From NCBI RefSeq assembly GCF_003148625.1, contig NZ_QGGO01000022.1:1-64000 (forward strand): a stretch of DNA of 64,000 nucleotides, read 5' to 3'. The first letter of the stretch is position 1. Every line of letters starts with the position of its first letter. The translations under genes were made by a program, and so were the position numbers. Source of the DNA: Arcicella aurantiaca (GTDB taxonomy: Bacteria; Bacteroidota; Bacteroidia; Cytophagales; Spirosomataceae). This document shows positions 54,776 to 62,569 of the stretch, in pieces. Under the pieces are notes generated by a model, which ran no database searches, had not been told where the DNA came from, and saw only the letters and a list, made by a program, of their open reading frames with translations.

Positions 54776-55100
54776 AATATTCCTCTCTGATTTTTAACGC
54801 TTTTATAATTTCTTGTGAAGGTGTTTTTTGTGTCTTTTTCTGAAATCCGTTACCAACTACAACCAGATTATCTTCATCAAAAAAACAAAAGATTCTAAAA
54901 ATATTACTTCCCATTTGTACCCTAATCTCATAAAGACCGTCCGTACCTTCCAAATGCTTTAAATACGTTTCGGGGACTCGTTGTAGTTCTTCAACAATCT
55001 TTAAAGTCCACAGGATTTTGGTCTTTACTTTGGGATTTTGTTTTGCAAAAAAGTCTATAAAATAGTTTTTGTAGAAAAACAGTTCTCGGATTTTATTCAT
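54759..55100 (-). CDS. higB: HigB/RelE-like toxin
   Basis: 113 residues of the RelE/HigB fold: FIDFFAKQNPKVKTKILWTL, then LEGTDGLYEIRVQMGSNIFR and IFCFFDEDNLVVVGNGFQKK, with KTPSQEIIKALKIREEY at the end. Such toxins cut mRNA at the ribosome. The conserved Arg and Lys positions are present, so it looks intact. Confidence 0.87.
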   Translation of the reverse strand: MNKIRELFFYKNYFIDFFAKQNPKVKTKILWTLKIVEELQRVPETYLKHLEGTDGLYEIRVQMGSNIFRIFCFFDEDNLVVVGNGFQKKTQKTPSQEIIKALKIREEYYEEKQ

Positions 55101-55155
55101 GATTTTAAAAGCATTGCAGAAAAGTAGCCCAATAGTACAACTTTTATTGGTAAAA

Positions 55156-55551
55156 TCAAATTAAATAACCTCTAATTCTATCCGCCGTAGCCTTCAATTC
55201 TTCTTGCGTAGGCTTCAATTTTTCTCTCGTGAAATTAATATCATTCATCGAATTCAGCGGAATCAAATGCACGTGTGCATGAGGAACTTCTAAGCCAATT
55301 ACTGAAACGCCCACTTTCCGACAAGGACACGCTTGTGCGATAGCAGGAGCAATTTTCTTAGCAAATACCATCAATCCCGATAGTAAATCATCTTCTAAAT
55401 CAAAGATATAATCAACCTCTTTTTTCGGAATTACGAGCGTGTGTCCGTCTGCCAAAGGCGTAATATCTAAGAACGCTAAAAAACGTTCATCTTCTGCAAT
55501 TTTATGGCAAGGAATTTCGCCATTAACGATTTTTGTGAATATGGTGGGCAT
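55156..55551 (-). CDS. HIT family hydrolase
   Basis: 131 residues, HINT/Hit-like nucleotide-binding hydrolase of purine nucleoside phosphoramidates. The histidine triad is HAHVHLIPL with His91, His93 and His95. ITPLADGHTLVIPKKEV is also typical. A CxC pair (ACPCRK) before it may not be a metal site. Separated from the gamma-carbonic anhydrase gene by a repeat. Confidence 0.93.
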   Translation of the reverse strand: MPTIFTKIVNGEIPCHKIAEDERFLAFLDITPLADGHTLVIPKKEVDYIFDLEDDLLSGLMVFAKKIAPAIAQACPCRKVGVSVIGLEVPHAHVHLIPLNSMNDINFTREKLKPTQEELKATADRIRGYLI

Positions 55552-55555
55552 GGAT

Positions 55556-55672
55556 ATCTGGGGGTTAATGGGTTTAAGGGGTTTGGGGGATTAAAGGTCA
55601 AAATGGAATAATTTGTGGAGAAGTCATTTTAACTTCAACCCCTAAACCCAACAATCCCTAAACCCCTAAAAA
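55556..55672. repeat. GGGTTTAAGGGGTTTGGGGG / CCCCTAAACCC inverted repeat
   Basis: The left half has GGGGGTTAATGGGTTTAAGG and the right half CAACCCCTAAACCCAACAAT with CCCTAAACCCCTAAA. The whole 121-bp gap between two co-oriented genes is filled by this family, the same as at 25613 and inside prmC. Confidence 0.75.
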
Positions 55673-56182
55673 TTATTTAAACCATTCTGAATACATTACA
55701 TAATTATTTGCGGTTCGCATAAAAACTTCTGAGGCTTCGGGCGATACGGGTTTTAATAATTTAGCGGGATTTCCTGCATAAATTGAACCTGCGGGTACAC
55801 GAGTATTTTGCGTAACAATTGCCCCTGCGGCAATAATTGAGCCTGTTTCTATCACTGCTCCGTCCATTACGATTGCTCCCATGCCAATCAAAACTTTATC
55901 TTCAATCGTGCATCCATGAACGACTGCGTTATGGGCAATTGATACATAATTCCCAATAATGGTTTGTGATTTTTGGTAAGTACAATGAATCACCGCTCCA
56001 TCTTGAATATTAGAATTATGACCGATGATGATAGAATTAACGTCTCCACGCACAACAGCATTGAACCAAATGGTACAATTATCTCCCATCGTTACGTCTC
56101 CTACAATGGTTGAGTTTTCGGCAAACCAACAGTTTTCTCCGAATTTGGGAGAAATTCCTTTTACGGGCTTTATTAACGGCAT
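55673..56182 (-). CDS. gamma-carbonic-anhydrase-like hexapeptide protein
   Basis: 169 residues from ATG at 56182 (MPLIKPVKGISPKFGENCWF); an in-frame ATG at 56209 would add nine residues. Left-handed beta-helix repeats (STIVGDVTMGDNCTIWFNAV; IGHNSNIQDGAVIHCTYQ) with the metal-type histidines in IGHNSN, VIHC and SIAHNAVVHG. This is the YrdA/PaaY group; real carbonic anhydrase activity is not certain. Confidence 0.9.
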   Translation of the reverse strand: MPLIKPVKGISPKFGENCWFAENSTIVGDVTMGDNCTIWFNAVVRGDVNSIIIGHNSNIQDGAVIHCTYQKSQTIIGNYVSIAHNAVVHGCTIEDKVLIGMGAIVMDGAVIETGSIIAAGAIVTQNTRVPAGSIYAGNPAKLLKPVSPEASEVFMRTANNYVMYSEWFK

Positions 56183-56275
56183 CTCGAAAGTATTAAGTAT
56201 TGAGTCCAAAATATCAAATATTCTGAACTGTATTTATTTCCAGACAAATATACACCTCCACATTTTGAAGACAAT

Positions 56276-56306
56276 AAAAAAGGCTAACGAAGATTTATCG
56301 TTAGCC
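56276..56306 (-). terminator. terminator after the DinB gene
   Basis: GGCTAACGA / TCGTTAGCC (56282-56290, 56298-56306), followed on the minus strand by TTTTTT. Confidence 0.85.
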
Positions 56307-56318
56307 CAAATTGATTTG

Positions 56319-56408
56319 TAGTGGCGAATCGCATTCGCCATACACTCAATAAAATGACGAATAGCATTCGCCATACTCAATGAAATGGCGAATGCTATTC
56401 GCCACTAC
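56319..56408. repeat. GGCGAATGCNATTCGCC palindrome array
   Basis: Three related palindromes of the type GGCGAATNGCATTCGCCAT lie in tandem (from 56322, about 56355 and 56387), and the outer two form a larger inverted repeat beginning TAGTGGCGAAT. The right end enters the DinB gene. Confidence 0.88.
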
Positions 56409-56925
56409 TGTTCAAATATCTTGCGTCAATTATTTGTAAATGGTGAATACAATGCCCTAAAATAGCAAAACCTAACGCTCGTACTGAAACCTCAAAGTTG
56501 CTCGCAATACCTCTTTCTTCAAGCATTTCTTCGGTAAAACTTTCAAAAAGCAAAATCGTTCCCTGACGAACTGCGGTAAATTCTGCCACTAATTTCTGAA
56601 TATCTCTTTGTCCTGCATTTGACGTATCTCCATAAAGCACTTCGTCATAACCAGGTAAAGGCGTTTTGTCTTTTCGTGCAAAACGCATAGCACGATACGC
56701 AAAAACACGCTCAGTATCAATAAGATGCCCAATCACTTCTTTGATTGACCATTTGCCAACTTGGTATTTATGGTTTAGTTGTTCTTCGGAAAGAGCAAGC
56801 ATTTTTTGCTCAACAACTTGCAGATTTTCTTGTAAACCTGTCAGCAAATCTTGGGCTGTAACTTTGTTGATATAATTACTAAAATTGCCAAAATTCTCAT
56901 TTGGCGATGGTGGTAAAATGTTCAT
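56395..56925 (-). CDS. DinB family protein
   Basis: 176-residue four-helix-bundle protein. Three histidines at the expected places (His67 in IGHLIDTE; His158 and His162 in GHCIHHLQ) suggest a metal site as in DinB/YfiT-like thiol transferases or hydrolases; substrate unknown. The final residues NSSGE and the stop codon are encoded by the palindrome array, so the native C-terminus has been replaced or extended by a repeat. Confidence 0.88.
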   Translation of the reverse strand: MNILPPSPNENFGNFSNYINKVTAQDLLTGLQENLQVVEQKMLALSEEQLNHKYQVGKWSIKEVIGHLIDTERVFAYRAMRFARKDKTPLPGYDEVLYGDTSNAGQRDIQKLVAEFTAVRQGTILLFESFTEEMLEERGIASNFEVSVRALGFAILGHCIHHLQIIDARYLNSSGE

Positions 56926-56953
56926 GGTTTGTTAGATTCTAAAATGATATAAA

Positions 56954-57048
56954 TTAGACCACAGATAACGCAGATTTTACGGATTTTCACGGATAAATAT
57001 TCATAAAATCAGCGAAAATCAGTCAAATCTGTGTCATCTGTGGTCTAA
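56954..57048. repeat. ACCACAGATAACGCAGATTT inverted repeat, copy 3 of the family
   Basis: Left arm TTAGACCACAGATAACGCAG, right arm ATCTGTGTCATCTGTGGTC; the centre has AAATCAGCGAAAATCAG as in the copies at 34965 and 41229, but the outer GACAAAC arms are absent. It lies between two co-oriented minus-strand genes. Confidence 0.8.
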
Positions 57049-57050
57049 TC

Positions 57051-57686
57051 TTAGTTCGATAAATGCGAAGGTAAAGGAATATTTACACTTAATTCGTCAG
57101 GAATGGGCGTTAATCTTTTACTTGGAATGGGAATCAATCCCGACCAAATCGGTAAACTTTGGTCTTCTTCATCATCGCTTGGCATTCCTTCACGAGTTTT
57201 AGCAGAAGCCTCCGAAATATCAAATACCAAAAGCATCGTTTTGTCAACTTCTTTGGACTTCATCGGACGTAAATATTCCCAACTATTGGGAACAATTTTC
57301 TCGGTCAATTCTTTGAAAAAAGAGGCTTTCGCTTCATAATCATCAATTCTTTGAGCATTTGAAAAAATCACAACCGAACGATAATTTACCGAATGATGAA
57401 AGGCAGATTTTGCCACTACCAAAGCATCGGTAAGCATCACCGAAATACAAACAGGGATTCCACTCTCAATCTGACGCAGAAAATGACTTCCTACCGAACC
57501 ATGAATATATAATTTATTTTCTTTACGGACAAATGCCGTTGGAATACTAAATGGCTGATTATCTACCGAATAGCTGATTGTGCAAAATAGAGCTTCGTCT
57601 AAAATTGGAAAAACGATGGCTTCATCATAGTGCATCCGCTGATTTGCGTAACGGCTTGGCGTTGTTTTGGGCGTTTTTTGTAACAT
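57051..57686 (-). CDS. pyridoxamine 5'-phosphate oxidase-like flavin protein
   Basis: 211 residues. The split-barrel flavin-binding pattern is DEALFCTISYSVDNQPFSIP, LYIHGSVGSHFLRQIESG and HHSVNYRSVVIFSNAQ. It resembles the NimA-like/PNPOx-like group rather than true PdxH. It diverges from the MocR/PdxR regulator, and PdxR-type regulators are often paired with vitamin B6 genes, which supports a link to B6 metabolism; that is inference. Confidence 0.82.
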   Translation of the reverse strand: MLQKTPKTTPSRYANQRMHYDEAIVFPILDEALFCTISYSVDNQPFSIPTAFVRKENKLYIHGSVGSHFLRQIESGIPVCISVMLTDALVVAKSAFHHSVNYRSVVIFSNAQRIDDYEAKASFFKELTEKIVPNSWEYLRPMKSKEVDKTMLLVFDISEASAKTREGMPSDDEEDQSLPIWSGLIPIPSKRLTPIPDELSVNIPLPSHLSN

Positions 57687-57731
57687 ATCTTTGAAAATTA
57701 AGTATCGCTTTTAATCAATAAACTTTGGTTT

Positions 57732-57786
57732 GGTTCTGTTAAAATTTACACGTGAGTTGTCATCCCGTATAAATTTTAACAGAACC
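57732..57786. promoter_or_regulatory. perfect 17-bp inverted repeat, probable MocR operator
   Basis: GGTTCTGTTAAAATTTA (57732-57748) is the exact complement of 57770-57786, with a 21-nt spacer. It lies midway between the divergent flavin-protein and MocR genes and just upstream of the regulator's -7 element. Confidence 0.7.
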
Positions 57787-57814
57787 CAAACTTTCTAATT
57801 TTTCAACAAATTTA

Positions 57815-57822
57815 TATCTTTA
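57815..57822 (+). promoter_or_regulatory. MocR gene promoter, -7-like element
   Basis: TATCTTTA is one base off TAnnTTTG, 45 nt before the ATG and 28 nt after the inverted repeat. Confidence 0.45.
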
Positions 57823-57867
57823 CTGGATACCCACACTACTCCACAATCAAACCACCAAGTAGTCCAG

Positions 57868-59328
57868 ATGCAAATACCTTTCAAAACATTACTCGAAATC
57901 AACAAAGAATCGTCTTTGCCAATTTACGTTCAAATTGCCAATGGAATCAGTCAAAATATTCAAGCTGGAATTCTGAAAACAGGTACAAAATTGTTAGGTA
58001 CTCGACAAATGGCAGAACTTTTGGAAGTTCATCGCAAAACAGTCGTAGCGGCTTATGACGAACTTTATTCGGAAGGTTGGATTGAGGTTTTTCCACAAAA
58101 AGGAACATTCGTTGCTCAACATTTGCCCACTGTAAAACCTGTTGAATTTTCCGTAAAACAAGAAAATACAAGCCATGAAATTCCTAATTTGACTATTGCT
58201 CAAAACGCCATTATTAAAATTCCGCCAGTTATTACACATCGCTTGGCTTTCAATGATGGATTACCCGATATACGCCTTGCTCCTCGTGAAGAATTGGCTC
58301 GTTTGTACGCCCATTATATCAAATTCGGCGATTCGTCTATTCTTCAATACACAAATCCTTATGGGCATATTCGGTTTCGAGAAGTGTTTTCTGCTTTCTT
58401 GAATGAAACTCGTGGCATGAATATTTTGCCACAAAATATCCTAACAACACGAGGAAGTCAAATGGCTTTTTACTTGATTGGTTCGGCTCTTTTTCAGAAA
58501 AATGATGAAATGCTGGTCGGTTCTCTAAATTATCCTGCTGCCAATATGACATTTGAAAGTTTAGGCTTAAAACTGAACATCGTTCCAATTGATGAAGATG
58601 GAATTGTAGTGGATGCAGTGGAGGAAATTTGTAAGCAAAAATCCATGAGCAATACACCAATTAAAGCGATTTATATCACCTCACACCATTATCATCCGAC
58701 GACCGTAACGCTCAAACCCGAACGGAGAATTAAATTATTGGCTTTGGCTGAAAAATATGATTTTTATATCATTGAAGACGATTATGATTACGATTATCAC
58801 TATGCCAATCGCCCAGTTTTGCCTTTAGCCAGTGCCGACCGTCATGGTTTGGTCATTTATTTAGGCTCATTTACCAAACGAATTGCTCCGACTTTTCGAG
58901 TTGGGTACATCGTGGCAAAACAAGAAATCATTGATGAATTAGCTAAATATCGCAGAATTATGGACAGACAAGGCGATACAATTTTGGAGTTATCGTTAGC
59001 CGATATGTTGGAAGACGGCACATTAAAACGATATACCACAAAGGCTGTAAAAACCTACCGAGAAAGACGAGATTTTACGTGCGATTTACTCAAAAATGAA
59101 TTAGGAAACATCATTGATTTTAAAATTCCAGATGGAGGAATGGCTATTTGGGCAAAGTTCGACAAAAGCATTTCTTTGATGGAATTATCCGAAAAAGTAG
59201 GTAAAAAAGGGCTTTATCTATCAAACGGCTCAGCTTACGGAGATTTAAACGCTTGCCGAATGGGATTTTCTTCGATGAATTTGAAGGAGATGGAAGAATC
59301 GGTGGGGATTTTGAAAGTGGTCATTTGA
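57868..59328 (+). CDS. pdxR: MocR/PdxR-type regulator (GntR HTH plus aminotransferase domain)
   Basis: 486 residues: GntR winged helix at about 12-78 (LPIYVQIANGISQNIQAGIL, GTRQMAELLEVHRKTVVAAY) joined to a fold-type I aminotransferase domain (about 115-486) with IIEDDYDYDYHYANRPV and the PLP lysine Lys337 in YLGSFTKRIAPTFR. PdxR proteins sense pyridoxal 5'-phosphate. The symbol is tentative, as other MocR members control unrelated pathways; the divergent PNPOx-like gene favours a B6 role. Confidence 0.87.
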   Translation: MQIPFKTLLEINKESSLPIYVQIANGISQNIQAGILKTGTKLLGTRQMAELLEVHRKTVVAAYDELYSEGWIEVFPQKGTFVAQHLPTVKPVEFSVKQENTSHEIPNLTIAQNAIIKIPPVITHRLAFNDGLPDIRLAPREELARLYAHYIKFGDSSILQYTNPYGHIRFREVFSAFLNETRGMNILPQNILTTRGSQMAFYLIGSALFQKNDEMLVGSLNYPAANMTFESLGLKLNIVPIDEDGIVVDAVEEICKQKSMSNTPIKAIYITSHHYHPTTVTLKPERRIKLLALAEKYDFYIIEDDYDYDYHYANRPVLPLASADRHGLVIYLGSFTKRIAPTFRVGYIVAKQEIIDELAKYRRIMDRQGDTILELSLADMLEDGTLKRYTTKAVKTYRERRDFTCDLLKNELGNIIDFKIPDGGMAIWAKFDKSISLMELSEKVGKKGLYLSNGSAYGDLNACRMGFSSMNLKEMEESVGILKVVI

Positions 59329-59409
59329 ACAAAGTATAAATCAAATAGATACTATATTTGAAAAATAATTTCGGCTTAGTCTTTGTTATGTTTATATAAC
59401 ATTAAAGCG

Positions 59410-59417
59410 TACTTTTG
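59410..59417 (+). promoter_or_regulatory. promoter -7 element of the DUF488 cassette
   Basis: TACTTTTG lies only 7 nt before the ATG at 59425, so the transcript would be nearly leaderless. TTTG at 59382-59385 is a possible -33 box with a long 24-nt spacer. Confidence 0.5.
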
Positions 59418-59424
59418 TAACACC

Positions 59425-60312
59425 ATGATGTACTATAGACGAAAAATATTACTTTCAATTTTTGAAGCATTTGGGGGCCAACTAAGTAAAATTAGTCTCC
59501 AAAAACTTTTATTATTATTTACCAAATACCAAGAAAAGCCTGCTTATGAATTCGTTCCCCATAGATTTGGTTGTTTTTCCTTTCAGGCAAACTGGGACTT
59601 GCAAGCTTTAAAAACTTACGGCAAAATAAAAGATACAGCCAAGGGATGGGAGTTAACAAATGAAACTTTTTTTCGGAATGAGTTAACTGTTGAAGATAAA
59701 AACAGAGTTTCACACTTGTTTAGAACATATGAAAACTTCTCCGCAGATGAACTCATGCGAGAAACCTATATAAAGTTCCCCTACTATGCCATTCGTAGCG
59801 AAAAGGCAAGTGAAATTCTAAATAGTGCCGAGCTTTCAAGAGTATTAAAACAAAAACCTATTAAAGAAAAAACCGCACTTTTTACTCTTGGATACGAAGG
59901 AATCACGATAGAAAAGTATTTTAATAAACTATTACTTAACGACGTAAAAGTATTATGTGATGTCAGAAGAAATCCACTAAGCCAAAAGGTTGGTTTTTCA
60001 AAAAATCAACTAAAATCGGTATGTGACGCACTTGATATCACCTATATCCATATCCCACAACTTGGTATTCCAAGTGAAAAACGCCAAAGTTTAAATAGTC
60101 AAAAAGACTACGATGCTTTATTCTTAGACTATGAAGCTAATTATTTAATAAACCAAAGTGAATCTGTTAGTGCTATTTTTGATATATTAGAAAAAAATAA
60201 ACGAATTGCACTAACTTGTTTCGAAGCTTCTTTTTGTCAATGTCATAGAAGTAAAGTTGCTAAAGCAATCACTAAATTAGAAAACTGGAAATACGAACTT
60301 ATACACTTATAA
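59425..60312 (+). CDS. DUF488 protein with N-terminal SocA/Panacea-like domain
   Basis: 295 residues from ATG at 59425 (a second ATG follows at once). The N-terminal 110 residues (LLSIFEAFGGQLSKISLQKL, VPHRFGCFSFQANWDLQAL) recall the Panacea/SocA fold. The C-terminal half is DUF488: FTLGYEGITIEKYFNKLL, Cys178 in CDVRRNPLS, HIPQLGIPSEKRQ, and the cluster Cys265, Cys271, Cys273, His274 (CFEASFCQCHRSK). A redox or metal role for these residues is inference. The next gene begins 1 nt after its stop. Confidence 0.8.
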   Translation: MMYYRRKILLSIFEAFGGQLSKISLQKLLLLFTKYQEKPAYEFVPHRFGCFSFQANWDLQALKTYGKIKDTAKGWELTNETFFRNELTVEDKNRVSHLFRTYENFSADELMRETYIKFPYYAIRSEKASEILNSAELSRVLKQKPIKEKTALFTLGYEGITIEKYFNKLLLNDVKVLCDVRRNPLSQKVGFSKNQLKSVCDALDITYIHIPQLGIPSEKRQSLNSQKDYDALFLDYEANYLINQSESVSAIFDILEKNKRIALTCFEASFCQCHRSKVAKAITKLENWKYELIHL

Positions 60313-60313
60313 A

Positions 60314-61126
60314 ATGGCTAAAATACGTGTTTTAATTACGGTTAAGACTTACCCTACACTTTCAGGCAAATACGATGAACTTGTTTGCACAGCAGGATTT
60401 ACAGAATCGGGAGAATGGATTCGAATATATCCTATTCAATTTCGTAAATTAGGCTATTTAAGTCAATATAAAAAGTACGAGTGGATAGAGATAGACTTAG
60501 TTAAAAACACAAGTGATTTTCGTCCCGAGAGTTATCGCCCTGCAACTCTTGAAACACAGCCAAGTATTGTTGGCTCTGTTTCAACAGAAAACAATTGGGC
60601 AGAGAGAAAAAATATTATTCTTAAAAATGTTTACACTGATTTAGAGTTACTAATAGCCGATTCAAAGGATAAAAATAAAAGAACTTCTCTCGCAGTTTTT
60701 AAACCAACAAAAATTTTAGATTTTGTATGGGAAGCTGTTGATAGAGATTGGGATAAGGCTAAAATAGCCGCAATGAATCAAATGAGTATATTTGAACAAC
60801 GTGGAAGTGAAATAAAGGTTGTACGAAAACTACCATATAAGTTCAGTTATAAACTTGAAGATATTAATGGTCGTCAAAGTAAAATGATGATTGAAGATTG
60901 GGAAGTTGGTGCCTTATTTTGGAGGTATGAGAATGAAGAAGAAGCTTGTCAAAAGGTGCGTCAGAAATATTTTGATGATTTTGCAAAAACTAAGGATTTA
61001 CATTTTTTCTTGGGAACTACACAATCTTTTCACTTGCAAGCAAAAAACCCATTTATGATTATTGGAACATTTCATCCAACTTTCCCCAAACCGACAAAAA
61101 TTGACCCACAAATGACGTTATTTTAA
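60314..61126 (+). CDS. conserved protein encoded with DUF488
   Basis: 270 residues, soluble, no signal peptide. It opens with MAKIRVLITVKTYPTLSGKY and GESGEWIRIYPIQFR-like sequence, has LEDINGRQSKMMIEDWEVGA in the middle and ends with DLHFFLGTTQSFHLQAKNPF. I recall similar proteins next to DUF488 genes but no assigned function. The 1-nt spacing implies translational coupling with the DUF488 gene. A two-protein machine is likely; linkage to defence or nucleic-acid repair is only speculation. Confidence 0.7.
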   Translation: MAKIRVLITVKTYPTLSGKYDELVCTAGFTESGEWIRIYPIQFRKLGYLSQYKKYEWIEIDLVKNTSDFRPESYRPATLETQPSIVGSVSTENNWAERKNIILKNVYTDLELLIADSKDKNKRTSLAVFKPTKILDFVWEAVDRDWDKAKIAAMNQMSIFEQRGSEIKVVRKLPYKFSYKLEDINGRQSKMMIEDWEVGALFWRYENEEEACQKVRQKYFDDFAKTKDLHFFLGTTQSFHLQAKNPFMIIGTFHPTFPKPTKIDPQMTLF

Positions 61127-61146
61127 GCCTAAACAGAATAAATTAC

Positions 61147-61182
61147 AAAAGGAGGACAGTTTCAAGAAATTGTCCTCCTTTT
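61147..61182. terminator. terminator after the DUF488 cassette
   Basis: Perfect 12-bp arms AAAAGGAGGACA / TGTCCTCCTTTT, with a second small stem in the loop. It also serves the convergent lipoprotein gene. Confidence 0.93.
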
Positions 61183-61187
61183 ATAAT

Positions 61188-61748
61188 TTACTCCCCCCTC
61201 ACATCAAACCGCCCATCTTTCAAAGTAAATATTTCCGAAGGGTTATCTTTATTGTGAAAAGTTACTTTGAATGTTCCTGCATAAATTTTTGTAATTGGGT
61301 CGAAATGGGTAATTGACACTTCGTTTTCACCCGTTTGTGCAATTGGGTATTGCCCGCAATTTCCACCTACACAACGCTGATACACACTTGCATAAGGCGT
61401 AAATTCAATGGCATTCTTTGGGAAATACGTCATGAATTTATATGTTCCAACGCCTTTTACTTTATCAACCATCAAACTAATCGACTCACGAGTTTCTTGA
61501 TTGGTAACGGTCAATCTCAACGTTTCATTTTGTAAGCGTCCCCACACAACAGGCACAGGTTTAAAATTTGGATTGGATTTATATCGTTGGAAAGGAGTCC
61601 AAATAGCGTCATTAATTTTCACGCCAAAAGTTTGTTTGCCACTTTCAGTAACTGCTGGTAATTCTGTGGGTTGTACATAATCGTTTATTTCACAGCCTGT
61701 TAGGACTACAAAAGCAAATAATGTGAATATGTACGTCGTAATTTTCAT
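61188..61748 (-). CDS. small hypothetical lipoprotein
   Basis: 186 residues; lipobox LTGC (Cys19). The mature protein is beta-rich (TFGVKINDAIWTPFQRYKSN; GTFKVTFHNKDNPSEIFTLK), in the style of DUF6252/DUF5025-type lipoproteins of Bacteroidota, but the exact family is uncertain. One Cys pair (RCVGGNCGQY) may form a disulfide. Single-gene unit. Confidence 0.78.
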   Translation of the reverse strand: MKITTYIFTLFAFVVLTGCEINDYVQPTELPAVTESGKQTFGVKINDAIWTPFQRYKSNPNFKPVPVVWGRLQNETLRLTVTNQETRESISLMVDKVKGVGTYKFMTYFPKNAIEFTPYASVYQRCVGGNCGQYPIAQTGENEVSITHFDPITKIYAGTFKVTFHNKDNPSEIFTLKDGRFDVRGE

Positions 61749-61865
61749 AAAATTTCGATTGAATCAGAATTCTAAATTATACATTATTTTGAAACAATTG
61801 TACAATTCATGGAAATTTAATATTGATTCTTATTCTACGGTAATTTGATAGCATATAGATTTAAT

Positions 61866-61896
61866 ACGTGTCTAATCCGTAAAATCCGTGTGCCAT
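61866..61896 (+). repeat. single arm of the CACGGATTTTAC family
   Basis: TACGTGTCTAATCCGTAAAA then TCCGTGTGCC. It matches the right arm of the element at 45561-45690 but has no visible left arm. The rest of the gap 61749-61983 shows only AT-rich sequence and a small AATTGTACAATT palindrome. Confidence 0.5.
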
Positions 61897-61983
61897 AGAC
61901 AACTTTGAACTATTATTATCAGAAATTAGTTATCATTTTCCCCATCTCAAAATCTGATAAAAACAAACAACTAATGAACTGAT

Positions 61984-62460
61984 ATGCAGAAACTTAATTT
62001 AACCATTTCGCTTGAGAAGTACGATAACGAAAACGAACTTACACCCATCGAACAAAAACTTTTGTCGGAAGCCCGTAGAGCCACTTATAAATCTTATGCT
62101 CCGTATTCAAAATTTCATGTAGGAGCAGCCGTATTGTTGGACGATGACCAAATCATCACTGCCAATAATCAAGAAAATGCCGCTTTCCCTTCAGGTTCTT
62201 GTGCGGAACAATCTGCTATTTTTTGGGTTGGTGCTAATTATCCAAATCATAAAATTAAATCTATTGCCGTAATTGCCCGTCCGGGTGCTGGCGATGATTT
62301 CAGAGGCGTTCCACCCTGCGGAGCGTGTCGTCAGGCAATGTTGGAATATGAATACCGTCAAAAGCAATCCATACGTTTACTCATGTTGGGTGCCGACAAT
62401 CAAATATTAATCACCGATTCTATTGGAGATTTACTACCTTTGAAATTTAATGAATTTTAG
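61984..62460 (+). CDS. cdd: cytidine deaminase
   Basis: Pyrimidine salvage: cytidine or deoxycytidine to uridine. 158 residues with the zinc site Cys73-Ala-Glu75 (SCAEQSAIF) and PCGACRQAML (Cys112, Cys115), plus YAPYSKFHVGAAV. The usual CAER is CAEQ here. The protein is slightly longer than dimeric-type CDDs. It is followed by a repeat and the VTT gene on the same strand. Confidence 0.95.
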   Translation: MQKLNLTISLEKYDNENELTPIEQKLLSEARRATYKSYAPYSKFHVGAAVLLDDDQIITANNQENAAFPSGSCAEQSAIFWVGANYPNHKIKSIAVIARPGAGDDFRGVPPCGACRQAMLEYEYRQKQSIRLLMLGADNQILITDSIGDLLPLKFNEF

Positions 62461-62568
62461 ATTGGTTATCGGTTATTGGGGAATTAGTTATCGGTTGTTA
62501 CGGAATAAAACAGAATCATTATTCCCAAATAACCAATTTCCCAATAACTAATAACCAATAACCAACCC
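62461..62568. repeat. GGTTATTGGGGAATTAG / AACCAATAACC inverted repeat
   Basis: The left half has ATTGGTTATCGGTTATTGGG; the right half has CCCAATAACTAATAACCAAT. The right arm reaches the ATG at 62570, leaving no normal ribosome-binding site for the VTT gene. Confidence 0.82.
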
Positions 62569-62569
62569 C

